From NCBI RefSeq assembly GCF_005405125.1, contig NZ_BJDL01000022.1, positions 19,354-83,353 on the forward strand: DNA of 64,000 bases. Direction: 5' to 3'. Shown here one piece after another: positions 49,668 to 59,023 of the stretch (positions are counted from its first letter, which is position 1; every line of letters starts with the position of its first letter). Source of the stretch: Lactiplantibacillus songbeiensis. GTDB taxonomy: Bacteria; Bacillota; Bacilli; Lactobacillales; Lactobacillaceae. The notes beneath the pieces were generated by a model, which was not told where the DNA came from, made no database searches, and saw nothing but the letters and a program-made list of their open reading frames with translations. Both the position numbers and the translations under genes were made by a program.

Positions 49668-49830
49668 ATTTAGCCGAGAGGTTGGTTTCTAAAATGCTCA
49701 GCCGTGTCGTTGGCCTTAGTGCGAGTGGTCTGCTCGGACTTAGGGCCAAGACCAGTTTTGAAGACCGCACTTTGGCTTCAAAATGGCCCATGGCGTTCCA
49801 GCATTTTAGGAACCAACCGGTAGGCTGCAA
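49668..49830 (-). repeat. Structured intergenic repeat, A type, antisense (copy 18)
   Basis: Right half of the composite unit, facing copy 17. Outer stem GGTTGGTTTCTAAAATGCT pairs with AGCATTTTAGGAACCAACC allowing one G:T. The flank AACTCGCACCAAACGT ends 10 bases from the aroB stop. Confidence 0.92.
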
Positions 49831-49860
49831 TTTCAACTCGCACCAAACGTATGACTTATT

Positions 49861-50943
49861 TCAAGCTACAGTCGTTAAAGCCGGTGCCACCCACGTTGCT
49901 AAGTCCGTTAATGGGACCGGTTGTAACTGCGGTTGACCCAATGCCGCTAAGTAGACCCAGGTTAACTGATCACCATGTACCTTTTTGTCATGCCGCATCG
50001 CCGTTAACACGGTGTTAAGCGCCAAATCAGGCAATTCGGTTGGTAATCCGACTACCGCTAAACGGGCGGCAACCGCTTGAGCTGTGCCAACGGGTGTTAA
50101 GCCTTGTGCTTCAAATACCTGACACACAGCGACTAAGCCCATCGCGACCGCCTCACCATGCATCCACCTACCCCGTCCTAATAACTCAACCGCATGACCA
50201 ATTGTATGTCCAAAGTTCAACAATTGCCGTTGTCCGCCTTCCTTTTCATCAGCCATTACAACCCGAGCTTTAAAGCTAACACTACGGGCTATCAGTTGTG
50301 GCGCCAACAGTAAAATATCATCCGGTTGTTGAATCGATTGCAACAATTTCCAGAAGTCTCCGCCAACTAGCGCGGCACATTTCACCACTTCCCCGTAGCC
50401 TTCAACCAGCATCCGTTGGGGTAAGGTCGTTAAGGTCTGCGGATCAATTAACACTAAATCCGGCTGATAGAAACTACCGACCAGGTTCTTTCCCGTTGGC
50501 AAGTCCAACGCCGTTTTACCACCGACTGAACTATCTACTTGCGCTAACAATGACGTGGGTAGTTGAATGAGACTGATGCCGCGCATATAAATCGACGCGA
50601 CAAAGCCAGCTAAATCACCGACGACGCCACCACCCAGCGCAACAACGCCATCATTGCGCGTAAAATGCGCTTGACTCAAGGCCTCGACTAATCGCATCGT
50701 CTGCGCCCAACTTTTACTAGCTTCTCCGGACGGCACCGTCAGTACCGTCACGGTAAAGCCCCCCGCCATTAATTGGGTTTGCACTTGATCAGCATATAGT
50801 GCCCCCACTGTCGTATCAGTGATCAAAGCAATTCGCCGTGGGGTCCAGACCGTTTTAATGGCTTGGGCCACAGTCATCAAGCTGCCAATTTTAACTTTCA
50901 CAGCGTAATCAGCAGTTGTCGTTTTCACTTCAATGGTTGTCAT
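49861..50943 (-). CDS. aroB: 3-dehydroquinate synthase
   Basis: A 360-residue AroB, second step of the shikimate pathway (DAHP to 3-dehydroquinate). The NAD motif GGGVVGDLAGFVASIYMRG and the SVGGKTALDLPTGKNLVGSFYQP stretch are clear. The zinc-binding region includes EVVKCA, LLNFGHTIGHAVE and MHGEAVAMG. AGGTGAGG precedes the ATG, 9 bases after aroF. It is the last gene of the tkt-aroE-aroF-aroB operon and is followed immediately by a composite repeat. Confidence 0.96.
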   Translation of the reverse strand: MTTIEVKTTTADYAVKVKIGSLMTVAQAIKTVWTPRRIALITDTTVGALYADQVQTQLMAGGFTVTVLTVPSGEASKSWAQTMRLVEALSQAHFTRNDGVVALGGGVVGDLAGFVASIYMRGISLIQLPTSLLAQVDSSVGGKTALDLPTGKNLVGSFYQPDLVLIDPQTLTTLPQRMLVEGYGEVVKCAALVGGDFWKLLQSIQQPDDILLLAPQLIARSVSFKARVVMADEKEGGQRQLLNFGHTIGHAVELLGRGRWMHGEAVAMGLVAVCQVFEAQGLTPVGTAQAVAARLAVVGLPTELPDLALNTVLTAMRHDKKVHGDQLTWVYLAALGQPQLQPVPLTDLATWVAPALTTVA

Positions 50944-50952
50944 TTACCTCAC

Positions 50953-51948
50953 CTAGTTCCAACTTGTCATTAAGTCATGCAACTGAAATGCTTGTTGCGC
51001 CATCTTTAAGTAAGTCTTGGGTTTTAAGGCTTGGGGACCATCTGATAACGCTTCAGCGGGGCGGTCGTGAATTTCAACGATCATCCCACTGGCCCCAGAT
51101 GCCACTCCGGCCATGGCCATTGGCGTAACAAGATCCCACTCGCCGACCGCATGACTTGGGTCCACAATAACCGGGTAATGTGTCAGCTTTTGCAAGACTG
51201 GCACAGCACCCAAATCAAAGGTATTCCGAGTGTATTTATGATCAAAAGTCCGAATGCCGCGCTCCAATAACATAATTTGGTGATTACCACCCGCAGCAAT
51301 GTATTCAGCGGCATTTAAGACATCATCAATCGTCGCCGACATCCCCCGCTTTAAGGCCACGGGAATCTGCGTGCGACCCACCGCCTTTAATAAGGAGAAG
51401 TTCTGCATATTGCGGGCACCAATTTGGAAAATATCCGTGTATTTGGCAACCATCGGCACATGTTCATCATCCATGACTTCCGTAATCATATCCAGATCAT
51501 TAGCATCCGCAGCGGCCCGTAAGGCTTGTAAGCCAGCTTCACCGAGCCCTTGAAAAGAATATGGGGAGGTCCGTGGTTTAAAGGCACCGCCGCGAACGAC
51601 CGTCGCCCCACCTTGCTTGGCAACTTTTGCCATGGCCATCACATGGTCCGCACTTTCAACCGAACACGGCCCGGCCATCATGACAAATTGATCACCACCA
51701 ATCACACTATGGGGTGTCTTAATAATCGTATTTTCGGGATGTAACAACCGACTGCTTTGAACAGCTGCCGGGACGTCAGTAATGAGGTCATCAGCGGCTG
51801 CAACCACATCAGCCGGTAAATCTGCTGGCTGGATGTCTTGAATGGCAATCCGATTGTGATGCGTGAAGAGTTCAGTTTTGGATCCAAATTGAGCAACTAG
51901 TTTGGCCTGCATGGCGGCCGCAGTTTCAGGTTTTAAGACAATAATCAT
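50953..51948 (-). CDS. aroF: 3-deoxy-7-phosphoheptulonate (DAHP) synthase, type I-beta with N-terminal regulatory domain
   Basis: A 331-residue DAHP synthase joining PEP and erythrose-4-phosphate. The N-terminal ~70 residues look like the ferredoxin-like regulatory domain of feedback-sensitive I-beta enzymes. The barrel has MAGPCSVES, VVRGGAFKPRTSPYSFQGLG, QIGARNMQNF, VALKRG, LLERGIRTF and VDPSHAVG. The ATG at 51948 is used, GGAG lying 10 bases upstream; an in-frame GTG at 51957 is too close to the site. It follows aroE by 21 bases. Confidence 0.94.
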   Translation of the reverse strand: MIIVLKPETAAAMQAKLVAQFGSKTELFTHHNRIAIQDIQPADLPADVVAAADDLITDVPAAVQSSRLLHPENTIIKTPHSVIGGDQFVMMAGPCSVESADHVMAMAKVAKQGGATVVRGGAFKPRTSPYSFQGLGEAGLQALRAAADANDLDMITEVMDDEHVPMVAKYTDIFQIGARNMQNFSLLKAVGRTQIPVALKRGMSATIDDVLNAAEYIAAGGNHQIMLLERGIRTFDHKYTRNTFDLGAVPVLQKLTHYPVIVDPSHAVGEWDLVTPMAMAGVASGASGMIVEIHDRPAEALSDGPQALKPKTYLKMAQQAFQLHDLMTSWN

Positions 51949-51969
51949 ACTAAGCACACTCCTATTAAG

Positions 51970-52827
51970 TTAGTTTAGAATCGTTTCAGCAACAGCTTGA
52001 ATTGGCATATCTTTACCAGTCCAGAATTTAAAGGCTAACGCCCCTTGCCAGATCAACATGCCAAGCCCATTATGAACGGCACAACCTTGGGCTTTGGCTT
52101 GTTTTAAAAAAGCCGTCTCCAACGGTTGATAGATCACATCGTACACGGTCTGGGCGGGCGTTAACGCCGCCATCACTTGTAGTGTCACTGGTAGACCCGC
52201 TTCGGTCATGCCGATATTAGTGGCATTAATAATCAAATCACTGGCCTGTGCGACCCGTAACATGGCCGCGGCATCTTCGTAGGGTTGAATCTGCATCTCG
52301 ATTGGCGTCGTTTGATTTAAAGCCGCCAGCCAAGTGGCCACCTGCGCATAAGTTTGGTTTTGCCGTTTAAAGACCGTCACACTTGTCACGTCATAATCTA
52401 AAGCCGCTGCGATGATCGCTTTACCAGCACCACCTGCGCCTAGAATCATCACGTGCTGACCATGTAGATTTACCCCTTGGTTTTGTAAATCTTGAAAGAC
52501 ACCCGCGCCATCTGTACTATCACCAATCAGTCGGCCATCCACATTTTTAATCGTATTGACGGCTTTAATCCGGCGCGCCCGTGGGGTCATCTCATCAAGC
52601 ATCGGCACGACCGTTTGCTTGAACGGCATCGAGAGGTTGACTCCCGCAATTCCCATACTACGAATACCGGCAACAGCATCAGCTAACCCATCCGGCGCCA
52701 CATCAAAAGCTAAGTAACGAGCGTTGATATGCCAGTAGTCAAAGCTCAAATTATGCATCTTCGGCGACCGACTGTGTTTAGCCGGATGCGCCACGAACCC
52801 AAATAACGCTGTTTTTCCATCAATCAT
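51970..52827 (-). CDS. aroE: Shikimate dehydrogenase
   Basis: A 285-residue NADP-dependent enzyme reducing 3-dehydroshikimate. The shikimate site contains AHPAKHSRSPKMHN; the catalytic Lys is in NLSMPFKQTVV; the Rossmann motif is ILGAGGAGKAIIAAAL. AAAGGAG precedes the ATG. It sits between tkt and aroF with gaps of 15 and 21 bases. Most bacterial AroE proteins have 270-290 residues. Paralogues with quinate activity exist, but operon context favours AroE. Confidence 0.93.
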   Translation of the reverse strand: MIDGKTALFGFVAHPAKHSRSPKMHNLSFDYWHINARYLAFDVAPDGLADAVAGIRSMGIAGVNLSMPFKQTVVPMLDEMTPRARRIKAVNTIKNVDGRLIGDSTDGAGVFQDLQNQGVNLHGQHVMILGAGGAGKAIIAAALDYDVTSVTVFKRQNQTYAQVATWLAALNQTTPIEMQIQPYEDAAAMLRVAQASDLIINATNIGMTEAGLPVTLQVMAALTPAQTVYDVIYQPLETAFLKQAKAQGCAVHNGLGMLIWQGALAFKFWTGKDMPIQAVAETILN

Positions 52828-52842
52828 GTTGAACGCTCCTTT

Positions 52843-54852
52843 TTAAATCACATTTAATTGTTGTTGGCCGACGTGCGTTTGTTGGTAAGCTTGAACGAGC
52901 TGGTCAACGGTAAAACCAAGTGCTGGTAAGACATCAGCAGCTGGGCCACTCGCGCCAAATCGGTCCAGCCCAACGATTGTGCCATCTAAACCCACGAACC
53001 GCTCCCAACCAAGCGTGGCGCCCATTTCAATGGCAACCCGGCGCCGAACTTGGGGTGGTAAGACTTGAGCTTGGTATTGTGCCGACTGTTGGCTGAATAA
53101 ATCCATCGACGGCATTGAGACCACGCTGACATCTTGACCGAGGGTGGCTAATTTAGCTTGCGTTTGTAAGGCCAGCGCGACTTCCGAGCCGCTAGCAATC
53201 AAGATCCCCGTTGGTTGTAGTCCTTTTTGTGGTGACAACACGTAACCGCCACGGGCCACTCCCGTCATGGCCAATTGCTTTGTCCGTGGCAAGACGGCTA
53301 AGTTCTGGCGCGTTAAGACTAACACGGTCGGATGATCGGTGGCGTTCATGGCTTGCCACCAAGCCGCCACCGTTTCATTCGGATCACTAGGGCGAATCAC
53401 CGTAACGTTAGGAATCAATCGCAAACTCATCAATTGCTCAATTGGCTGATGGGTGGGACCATCTTCCCCCACCGCAATCGAATCGTGGGTAAACACGTAA
53501 GTCACCGGCAGCTTTTGTAAGGCCGCGAGCCGAATCGCGCCGCGCATGTAGTCGGAGAAGACTAGGAACGTACTCCCGAATGCCCGGACACCGCCGTGCA
53601 ACGTCAAGCCGTTTAAGATCGCGCCTTCGGCAAATTCACGCACGCCAAACGCTAAGTTACGTTCACTCGGTTGATCGGCAGTTAATAACCCATCCGTCTC
53701 AATCGTCGTTTTGTTCGAACTGGCTAAGTCTGCCGAACCACCAACTAATTCTGGTAACTTACTGGCAATCTTTTGAATCATCGTGTGACTAGTCAACCGT
53801 GACGCCTCGGCACCTTCATCATAAACCGGTAATTGTTGGGCAAAATCTAATGGTAAGTCCTGCTGCATGACCCGTTTTAATTCGGCTAACGTCGTTGGTG
53901 TCAACTGACTAACGCGCTGATTCCAAGCCTGATGCGCTTGTTGACCACGTTGTGCAATTGCTTGCTGCGCACGGCTAGCCACCGCTGGCGTAATCGTAAA
54001 TGGGGCGGCGGTCCAGTTCAAATTCTGCCGTAACGTTTGCAGTCCCGCGGTCCCTAACGGATTACCATGCACGGCGTTGGTTCCTGCTCCGGGAGCGCCA
54101 AAACCAATCACCGTTTTGACGGCAATGAGTGACGGTCGTTGGCTGTGCTTAGCACGGGTAATCGCCGCATCAATGGCCGTCAAATCATTGCCATCGGTGA
54201 CGACTTGCGTTTCCCAGCCGTAACTTTCAAAGCGTTGGCAGACATCGGTATGAAATGACCGACTGGTGGGACCATCGAGTGAAACTTGGTTGTCATCGTA
54301 AAGCACAATCAACTGACCTAACTTTTGTTGTCCAGCAAAGCTCGCTGCTTCATGTGAGACCCCTTCCATCAAATCACCATCGCCAACTAAACTATAAGTA
54401 AAGTGATCGACAATCTGAGCTTCATGATTGAATTGACTAGCTAAATGTCGTTCCGCTAACGCCATACCAACTGCCATCCCCAAGCCTTGGCCTAAGGGAC
54501 CGGTCGTTGCCTCGACACCAGCCACGACCCCGTATTCCGGATGGCCAGGGGTTCGACTGCCAAATTGTCGGAATTGTTTTAAATCCGCCATCGTCACATC
54601 AAAACCACTGACATGTAACAAACTGTACAATAAGGCGGAACCATGCCCCGCCGATAAGACGAAACGGTCACGGTCAAACCAATCCGGTGCTTGTGGATCC
54701 AGTCTTAAATGGCGACTCCATAAAGCCCATAACATCGGCGCGGCCCCCAACGGCAATCCCGGGTGGCCGGAATTGGCCCATTCAATCATTTCAGCACTCA
54801 AAACACGTAAGTTAGTCACTGCTTGTTCATCAATCTCATCAAATCGTTTCAT
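52843..54852 (-). CDS. tkt: Transketolase
   Basis: A 669-residue ThDP enzyme of normal length. Motifs include [32 protein letters not shown], the ThDP motif [17 protein letters not shown]...YDDNQVS and [21 protein letters not shown]. It makes erythrose-4-phosphate, one of the two DAHP synthase substrates, so this copy probably supports aromatic synthesis. The ATG at 54852 has AAAGGG 9 bases upstream. It is the first gene of tkt-aroE-aroF-aroB and stands after a long attenuator-like leader. Other transketolases may exist elsewhere in the genome. Confidence 0.94.
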   Translation of the reverse strand: MKRFDEIDEQAVTNLRVLSAEMIEWANSGHPGLPLGAAPMLWALWSRHLRLDPQAPDWFDRDRFVLSAGHGSALLYSLLHVSGFDVTMADLKQFRQFGSRTPGHPEYGVVAGVEATTGPLGQGLGMAVGMALAERHLASQFNHEAQIVDHFTYSLVGDGDLMEGVSHEAASFAGQQKLGQLIVLYDDNQVSLDGPTSRSFHTDVCQRFESYGWETQVVTDGNDLTAIDAAITRAKHSQRPSLIAVKTVIGFGAPGAGTNAVHGNPLGTAGLQTLRQNLNWTAAPFTITPAVASRAQQAIAQRGQQAHQAWNQRVSQLTPTTLAELKRVMQQDLPLDFAQQLPVYDEGAEASRLTSHTMIQKIASKLPELVGGSADLASSNKTTIETDGLLTADQPSERNLAFGVREFAEGAILNGLTLHGGVRAFGSTFLVFSDYMRGAIRLAALQKLPVTYVFTHDSIAVGEDGPTHQPIEQLMSLRLIPNVTVIRPSDPNETVAAWWQAMNATDHPTVLVLTRQNLAVLPRTKQLAMTGVARGGYVLSPQKGLQPTGILIASGSEVALALQTQAKLATLGQDVSVVSMPSMDLFSQQSAQYQAQVLPPQVRRRVAIEMGATLGWERFVGLDGTIVGLDRFGASGPAADVLPALGFTVDQLVQAYQQTHVGQQQLNVI

Positions 54853-54877
54853 ATTCACATTCCCTTTCTTCAAGCCG

Positions 54878-54910
54878 AAAAAAACGCCCACAGCCTAAAC
54901 TGTGAGCGTT
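54878..54910 (-). terminator. Intrinsic terminator in the tkt-aro leader
   Basis: On the minus strand AACGCTCACAG (54900-54910) pairs with CTGTGGGCGTT (54883-54893) and is followed by seven T. It lies 25 bases before the tkt start, so it must be bypassed for the operon to be expressed. Confidence 0.88.
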
Positions 54911-55078
54911 CCGATTCCTAGCAGTGCTGGTCAAATAAAGCCCAGCCACGACTAAGTTTGGAAAGTCACACAGTTGTTAGATAAACCACCGATATGACTC
55001 TCCGTATGAGTTTTAATTATACGAAAACTTACTGGTCATTATCGATGCAAGGCGTAGTGCCCGCATCGACTGCTGACA
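54911..55078 (-). promoter_or_regulatory. Attenuator region between leader peptide and terminator
   Basis: Inverted repeats overlap in mutually exclusive ways: ACCAGTAA (55090-55097, in the leader ORF) with TTACTGGT (55029-55036); CACTAC (55077-55082, over the stop codon) with GTAGTG (55054-55059); GCATCGA (55063-55069) with TCGATGC (55042-55048). Further on, CTGTGTGACTTTCC (minus, 54960-54973) can pair with GGAACGCTCACAG, which would sequester the 5' arm of the terminator. These are the elements expected of alternative antiterminator and terminator folds. Confidence 0.7.
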
Positions 55079-55141
55079 CTACTGCAGAAACCAGTAATAA
55101 TAAAATCGATTAAGTTGTTGGTTATTGTTTAATCGTCGCAT
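55079..55141 (-). CDS. Leader peptide of the tkt-aro operon (aromatic-rich, 20 residues)
   Basis: A short frame ATG (55139-55141) to TAG (55079-55081) encodes 20 residues ending NRFYYYWFLQ: six consecutive aromatic codons (TTT TAT TAT TAC TGG TTT). AAGGAG lies 9 bases before the ATG, and a consensus promoter is about 40 bases further upstream. The aromatic codons overlap one arm of an inverted repeat, and a terminator precedes the next gene. All this fits a leader peptide on which ribosomes stall when Phe, Tyr or Trp is scarce. No known leader family is assigned. Confidence 0.85.
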   Translation of the reverse strand: MRRLNNNQQLNRFYYYWFLQ

Positions 55142-55183
55142 AATCAAAATCTCCTTAAAATTTAATATTTGTTGATGTCTAAG

Positions 55184-55213
55184 ACTATACCGCACCGCTG
55201 ATAGAATTGTCAA
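55184..55213 (-). promoter_or_regulatory. Promoter of the tkt-aro operon
   Basis: On the minus strand TTGACA (55208-55213), an 18-base spacer and TATAGT (55184-55189). Transcription would start about 35 bases before the leader peptide. Confidence 0.85.
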
Positions 55214-55255
55214 ATAGATTTTTGAACTTTTTCTATCAATCCAGCTAAAAATCAC

Positions 55256-56419
55256 CTATGACGCACGGTCAGTCGCTAATAATTTATTTTTAGTCACGGC
55301 AGCTAACAGCGTCTGCGCGGCTAACCAATGGAATCTGGCCCCATAAATCAAGCCGGCATCGCTACATGAATAATTCGGTTGATGCAAGGTTCCCGTCCCA
55401 CCCGAACCTAAAAAGCCATAAAAGCCAGGAATTTGTTCTTGATACAAAGCAAAATCATCATCAGCATTCGATGGATGCGCTGGCACAATCTTGAAAGTCG
55501 CCTGACACGCCGCCGTGATTAAATCGGTCAAAGTCGCATCATTGTTGACACAGCTGGGACCTTGATCCCATTTGATGGCAACCGTTTGTTGATACGCCTT
55601 AACCGTTGCTTGCACAATCTCATAAAAACGGGCCTTCGCTAATTGCCGGTTAGCTGCATTGAACGTCCGAATCGTCCCTTTGAAGCTAGCTGTATCAGGA
55701 ATCACGTTGAATGTATGGCCTGCCCGGATTTCACCGATTGTCAGTACTAACGCTGCATCCGGCGCAATGTTGCGACTCCGAATCGTTTGGAGTGCCGTAA
55801 TCAACTGCCCAAGCGTCACGATGGGGTCGGCGCTACGTTCCGGCATCGCCGCATGGGCACCGGTCCCATTGATTTGGACGTCAAAATTATCATTGCTGGC
55901 CATGAGGGCACCGCTTTTAACCGCCAATGTGCCAACTGGTAATTCCGGCATATTATGAAAGCCCGCAATCGCCTGTACGCCATGCAAAACATCATGACTC
56001 AACATTTCTTTCGCGCCAACATGCCCTTCTTCACCCGGTTGAAAGATCAAGCGAACCGTGCCAGGTAATTCGGCTTCATGCGCCTTTAGAATCCGGGCGC
56101 CCCCGAGTAAGGCAGCGGTATGAAAGTCGTGCCCACAAGCATGCATACGGCCATCAATCTTGGAGGCAAACGATAAACCCGACTTTTCTTGTAGCGGTAA
56201 AGCATCGATGTCAGCCCGCAAGGCGACTTTCGGCTCACCGTGACCAATCTCAGCCACGACTCCGGTTGCACCCGGATAATCAACTAGCCGAATGCCTAGG
56301 TCAGTTAGGGTCTTTTTAATCAACGCGGTCGTCTTGACCTCATGTAACGCTAATTCTGGTTGTGCGTGAATCTGATGACGCAAGGCTGTCATCCAAACCG
56401 TTAATGCCAAGTCGTCCAT
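55256..56419 (-). CDS. M20 family amidohydrolase (N-acyl amino acid / hippurate hydrolase-like)
   Basis: A 387-residue metallopeptidase-fold amidohydrolase. Metal and active-site motifs are visible: HACGHDFHTAALLGG, PGEEGHVGAKEM, and DDDFALYQEQIPGFYGFLG near the C-terminus. The start GEIRHQIHAQPELALHE-type segment is typical. It likely deacylates an N-acyl amino acid or related amide in the cytoplasm. It follows a membrane protein gene by 12 bases, suggesting import and then cleavage of a conjugate, or export of the product. Confidence 0.88.
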   Translation of the reverse strand: MDDLALTVWMTALRHQIHAQPELALHEVKTTALIKKTLTDLGIRLVDYPGATGVVAEIGHGEPKVALRADIDALPLQEKSGLSFASKIDGRMHACGHDFHTAALLGGARILKAHEAELPGTVRLIFQPGEEGHVGAKEMLSHDVLHGVQAIAGFHNMPELPVGTLAVKSGALMASNDNFDVQINGTGAHAAMPERSADPIVTLGQLITALQTIRSRNIAPDAALVLTIGEIRAGHTFNVIPDTASFKGTIRTFNAANRQLAKARFYEIVQATVKAYQQTVAIKWDQGPSCVNNDATLTDLITAACQATFKIVPAHPSNADDDFALYQEQIPGFYGFLGSGGTGTLHQPNYSCSDAGLIYGARFHWLAAQTLLAAVTKNKLLATDRAS

Positions 56420-56431
56420 TTTAAAAGCCCC

Positions 56432-57652
56432 CTACAAAATCTTTAAGAAAATCGATGCAATAATGACTGACGCCACTGAAACCGTCGCAAACCCACCGAC
56501 CAGCATCTTGGGTAACATGTGATCAAGTAAGTACTTCTTTTCGTGTTCGGTATGGCCCATGATATCAACGACTTCATGCGTCACAATATAGTCAGCTGGA
56601 AAGCCAAACAATGCCGTTAACGCACTGGCAAAGGCCATTTCACGACTGAAACCAAGGGGCTTAGCTAAAAGACTGGAAGCCAAGAACATCCCGAAGAGCC
56701 CTAAACAAATCAAAACCAAGATTGGGACAACGATGCCAACCAACATGTTAATTTTGACGATACTCAAGTTGGAGAAGATATAAGCTAATAACCCATACAT
56801 CAACCAATGGAAGACGCCGGCTTTTTCCAAAACAGCATCTTCCAAGAACCCAACTTGATGGGCAATGACCCCAAAGATCAAACAAATAATATAAGCGTTG
56901 ACGACGCCATGCATCAAGGCCGCGACCCATTCAGCCAAAACAGTCACAATGGCGACTTTGAATAGCATGAATGCCGCCGTATCGTATTCTGCTGGCAAGG
57001 TTAACTTCAACCGTTTAGGCTTACCGATACCAACTGCGGTCGTGGCATTCGTGGCACTAGCGGTATCATTAGGCTTCTTGGCTGGAATTGCGGCGACCGT
57101 TTCTGCAGCGGGTTCATGATAATGCTTCAATAACCGCCGACTTTCGCGCTTCAACATAATCGCCGTCAATGGATAACCGAGCATACTATGCATGACGAAC
57201 ATCGCTACCGGAAAAGCGGCCAAAACAGTAATGTGTTGGGCCTTTAACCCCGCTGTCATTAAGAAAGCCGCAACCAGCCCACCGGTTAATGGTGGCACAC
57301 TGGCAATGACCGTTTTCCAGTTAAAGAAAACTAGGCCAATCCCCATGGCAAAGATGACGGTCCCAACGACCCCAGCTAAGGCAATCAAAACAGCCCGCCA
57401 TTGTTTTAATAAGAGCTTCAAATCCATCAAGGTCCCCATATGAATCAAGAGGACGGCTTGGGTAATGGCGACAAAGGCCTTGCCAAATGACGCACTCGGC
57501 ACTACATTCTTTGGGACAATCGTCCAAAAACCAATTAAAAACAACACCGCCGTAACAAACACTGACGGCACATACGCTTTACTTCGAGTCGAAACCCATT
57601 CCCCCAGCATCATGAATCCCATCACGACTGCTAGTGCAATCATTGCTTGCAT
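56432..57652 (-). CDS. Putative secondary transporter, 11-12 transmembrane segments
   Basis: A 406-residue membrane protein I cannot assign to a named family. Hydrophobic segments cover most of it except a charged loop around residues 185-225 (KRESRRLLKHYHEPA...). TGGLVAAFLMTAGLKAQH and FGFPADYIVTHEV recall reentrant-loop carriers such as glutamate or citrate symporters. The ATG at 57652 has AGGAAG 8 bases upstream; the GTG at 57661 would overlap it. Tight coupling to an M20 amidohydrolase suggests transport of an acylated amino acid or its product. Confidence 0.75.
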   Translation of the reverse strand: MQAMIALAVVMGFMMLGEWVSTRSKAYVPSVFVTAVLFLIGFWTIVPKNVVPSASFGKAFVAITQAVLLIHMGTLMDLKLLLKQWRAVLIALAGVVGTVIFAMGIGLVFFNWKTVIASVPPLTGGLVAAFLMTAGLKAQHITVLAAFPVAMFVMHSMLGYPLTAIMLKRESRRLLKHYHEPAAETVAAIPAKKPNDTASATNATTAVGIGKPKRLKLTLPAEYDTAAFMLFKVAIVTVLAEWVAALMHGVVNAYIICLIFGVIAHQVGFLEDAVLEKAGVFHWLMYGLLAYIFSNLSIVKINMLVGIVVPILVLICLGLFGMFLASSLLAKPLGFSREMAFASALTALFGFPADYIVTHEVVDIMGHTEHEKKYLLDHMLPKMLVGGFATVSVASVIIASIFLKIL

Positions 57653-58090
57653 ACTGGCCACTTCCTAAGCTGATAAATTTATAATTAACATTCTAATTAT
57701 ATTTTAATCAAAAGCTTATCAGATTCTATTTTAAAAAACGAGCCCACTTACTGATTAGCTTTGATAAAAAAGTTGAAAGCGGTGTTTTTTTCAAATTATC
57801 GTGCTGATTGGGACCATTTACTTTGATTTCTGAAGCGGGAATTTAACTAACGAAAGTTTCAATAATGGCAATGAATCGATTCAAACACTTGCCAACTTTT
57901 TTCAAAACTATGATACATCGTCCCATTAGTGCCCCCTGTAGAAGTAGGCTCATCCCGGTCAAAGCGTCAGATGCCATCGCTGAGCGGTAAGGCTAACCAA
58001 CACAGCGTTAACAAGTTATGCTCGGTAATTGACCATCTTCACTACCGATCGTTTCAGCATCAGTCCAGACCCCAGCTACTAACAAAAAAG
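57653..58090. other. Intergenic region before the transporter, with a possible degenerate repeat
   Basis: The 520-base gap holds AT-rich sequence near 57660-57925 with no clear promoter. A stretch at about 57940-58075 (GGTCAAAGCGTCAGATG...ATCGCTGAGCGG...CAGCATCAGTCCAGACC) may be an eroded copy of the structured repeat. No gene is supported. Confidence 0.4.
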
Positions 58091-58095
58091 TGCGC

Positions 58096-58124
58096 AAAAA
58101 AACACCCGCCAAAAGACAGGTGTT
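58096..58124 (-). terminator. Intrinsic terminator of rplM-rpsI
   Basis: On the minus strand AACACC pairs with GGTGTT across a 12-base loop and is followed by seven T (58096-58102), about 50 bases after the rpsI stop. Confidence 0.75.
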
Positions 58125-58173
58125 CCGTGTACGAAAATGTTGGTATAACAACGTATTTCGAAAAAAATAAATC

Positions 58174-58566
58174 TTAACGCTTTGAGAATTGTGAAGCTTT
58201 ACGGGCTTTCTTCAAACCTGGCTTCTTACGTTCCTTCATACGAGCGTCACGAGTCAAAAGACCAGCGCGCTTCAAAGGACCGCGGAAATCTGGATCAACT
58301 TCAAGCAATGCCCGAGCGATACCATGACGAGTTGCGCCGGCTTGGCCGTGGAACCCACCACCATTGACGTTAACTAAAACGTCATATTGATCAGTTGTTT
58401 CAGTTACTTCGAATGGTTGTAACAATTCCTTACGGATGTCCGCAAATGGAATATAGTCTTCAACTGATTTGTCATTCATAACAATTTTGCCAGAACCTGG
58501 TACTAAACGTACGCGGGCTACTGAATCTTTACGACGGCCTGTGCCGCGATATTGTACTTGAGCCAA
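58174..58566 (-). CDS. rpsI: 30S ribosomal protein S9
   Basis: A 130-residue S9 of standard length, with the N-terminal [20 protein letters not shown], the [19 protein letters not shown] signature and the C-terminal [14 protein letters not shown] tail that reaches the ribosomal P site. It is 14 bases downstream of rplM in the usual pair. Confidence 0.98.
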   Translation of the reverse strand: MAQVQYRGTGRRKDSVARVRLVPGSGKIVMNDKSVEDYIPFADIRKELLQPFEVTETTDQYDVLVNVNGGGFHGQAGATRHGIARALLEVDPDFRGPLKRAGLLTRDARMKERKKPGLKKARKASQFSKR

Positions 58567-58579
58567 TGTAGTTTCCTCC

Positions 58580-59023
58580 TTAGATTAAGTTCGTGATATC
58601 CAAAACTTCAGGTTGTTGTGCTTGTTGCGTATGTTCTGCACCAGCATAAACATGCAACTTCAAGCCCATCTTATGACCTAAAGAGTTGTGAGGAAGCATA
58701 CCCTTAACTGAAGTTTCAATCAATTTTTCGGGTTCCTTTTCACGGAAGTCACCGGCAGTCCGTTCCTTTAAACCACCAGCATAAGCAGTATGATGATAAT
58801 AAATCTTACGTTCTGCTTTCTTACCTGTTAAAGCAATCTTACTTGCATTGATAACGATTACGTTGTCACCAGTATCCACGTTTGGTGTGAATGTTGGTTT
58901 GTTCTTTCCACGTAAAATTGATGCAACGACTGTTGAAAGACGACCCAATGGGACATCCGTAGCATCAACTACATACCATTTACGATCAATTTCACCTGGT
59001 TTAGCCATATATGTTGTACGCAC
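58580..59023 (-). CDS. rplM: 50S ribosomal protein L13
   Basis: A 147-residue L13 with [20 protein letters not shown] at the N-terminus and [11 protein letters not shown] in the centre. The start is GTG at 59023: GGAGGA lies 8 bases upstream, whereas earlier in-frame ATGs give an unusual extension. It heads rplM-rpsI. Confidence 0.97.
   Translation of the reverse strand: MRTTYMAKPGEIDRKWYVVDATDVPLGRLSTVVASILRGKNKPTFTPNVDTGDNVIVINASKIALTGKKAERKIYYHHTAYAGGLKERTAGDFREKEPEKLIETSVKGMLPHNSLGHKMGLKLHVYAGAEHTQQAQQPEVLDITNLI

Noticed and set aside
54843..54891. N-terminal extension of transketolase starting at 54891
   Set aside because: It would run through the terminator hairpin; the ATG at 54852 has a suitable ribosome binding site.
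54853..55213. T-box riboswitch upstream of tkt
   Set aside because: No T-box sequence (AGGGTGGNACCGCG type) or specifier-stem layout; the aromatic leader ORF explains the region better.
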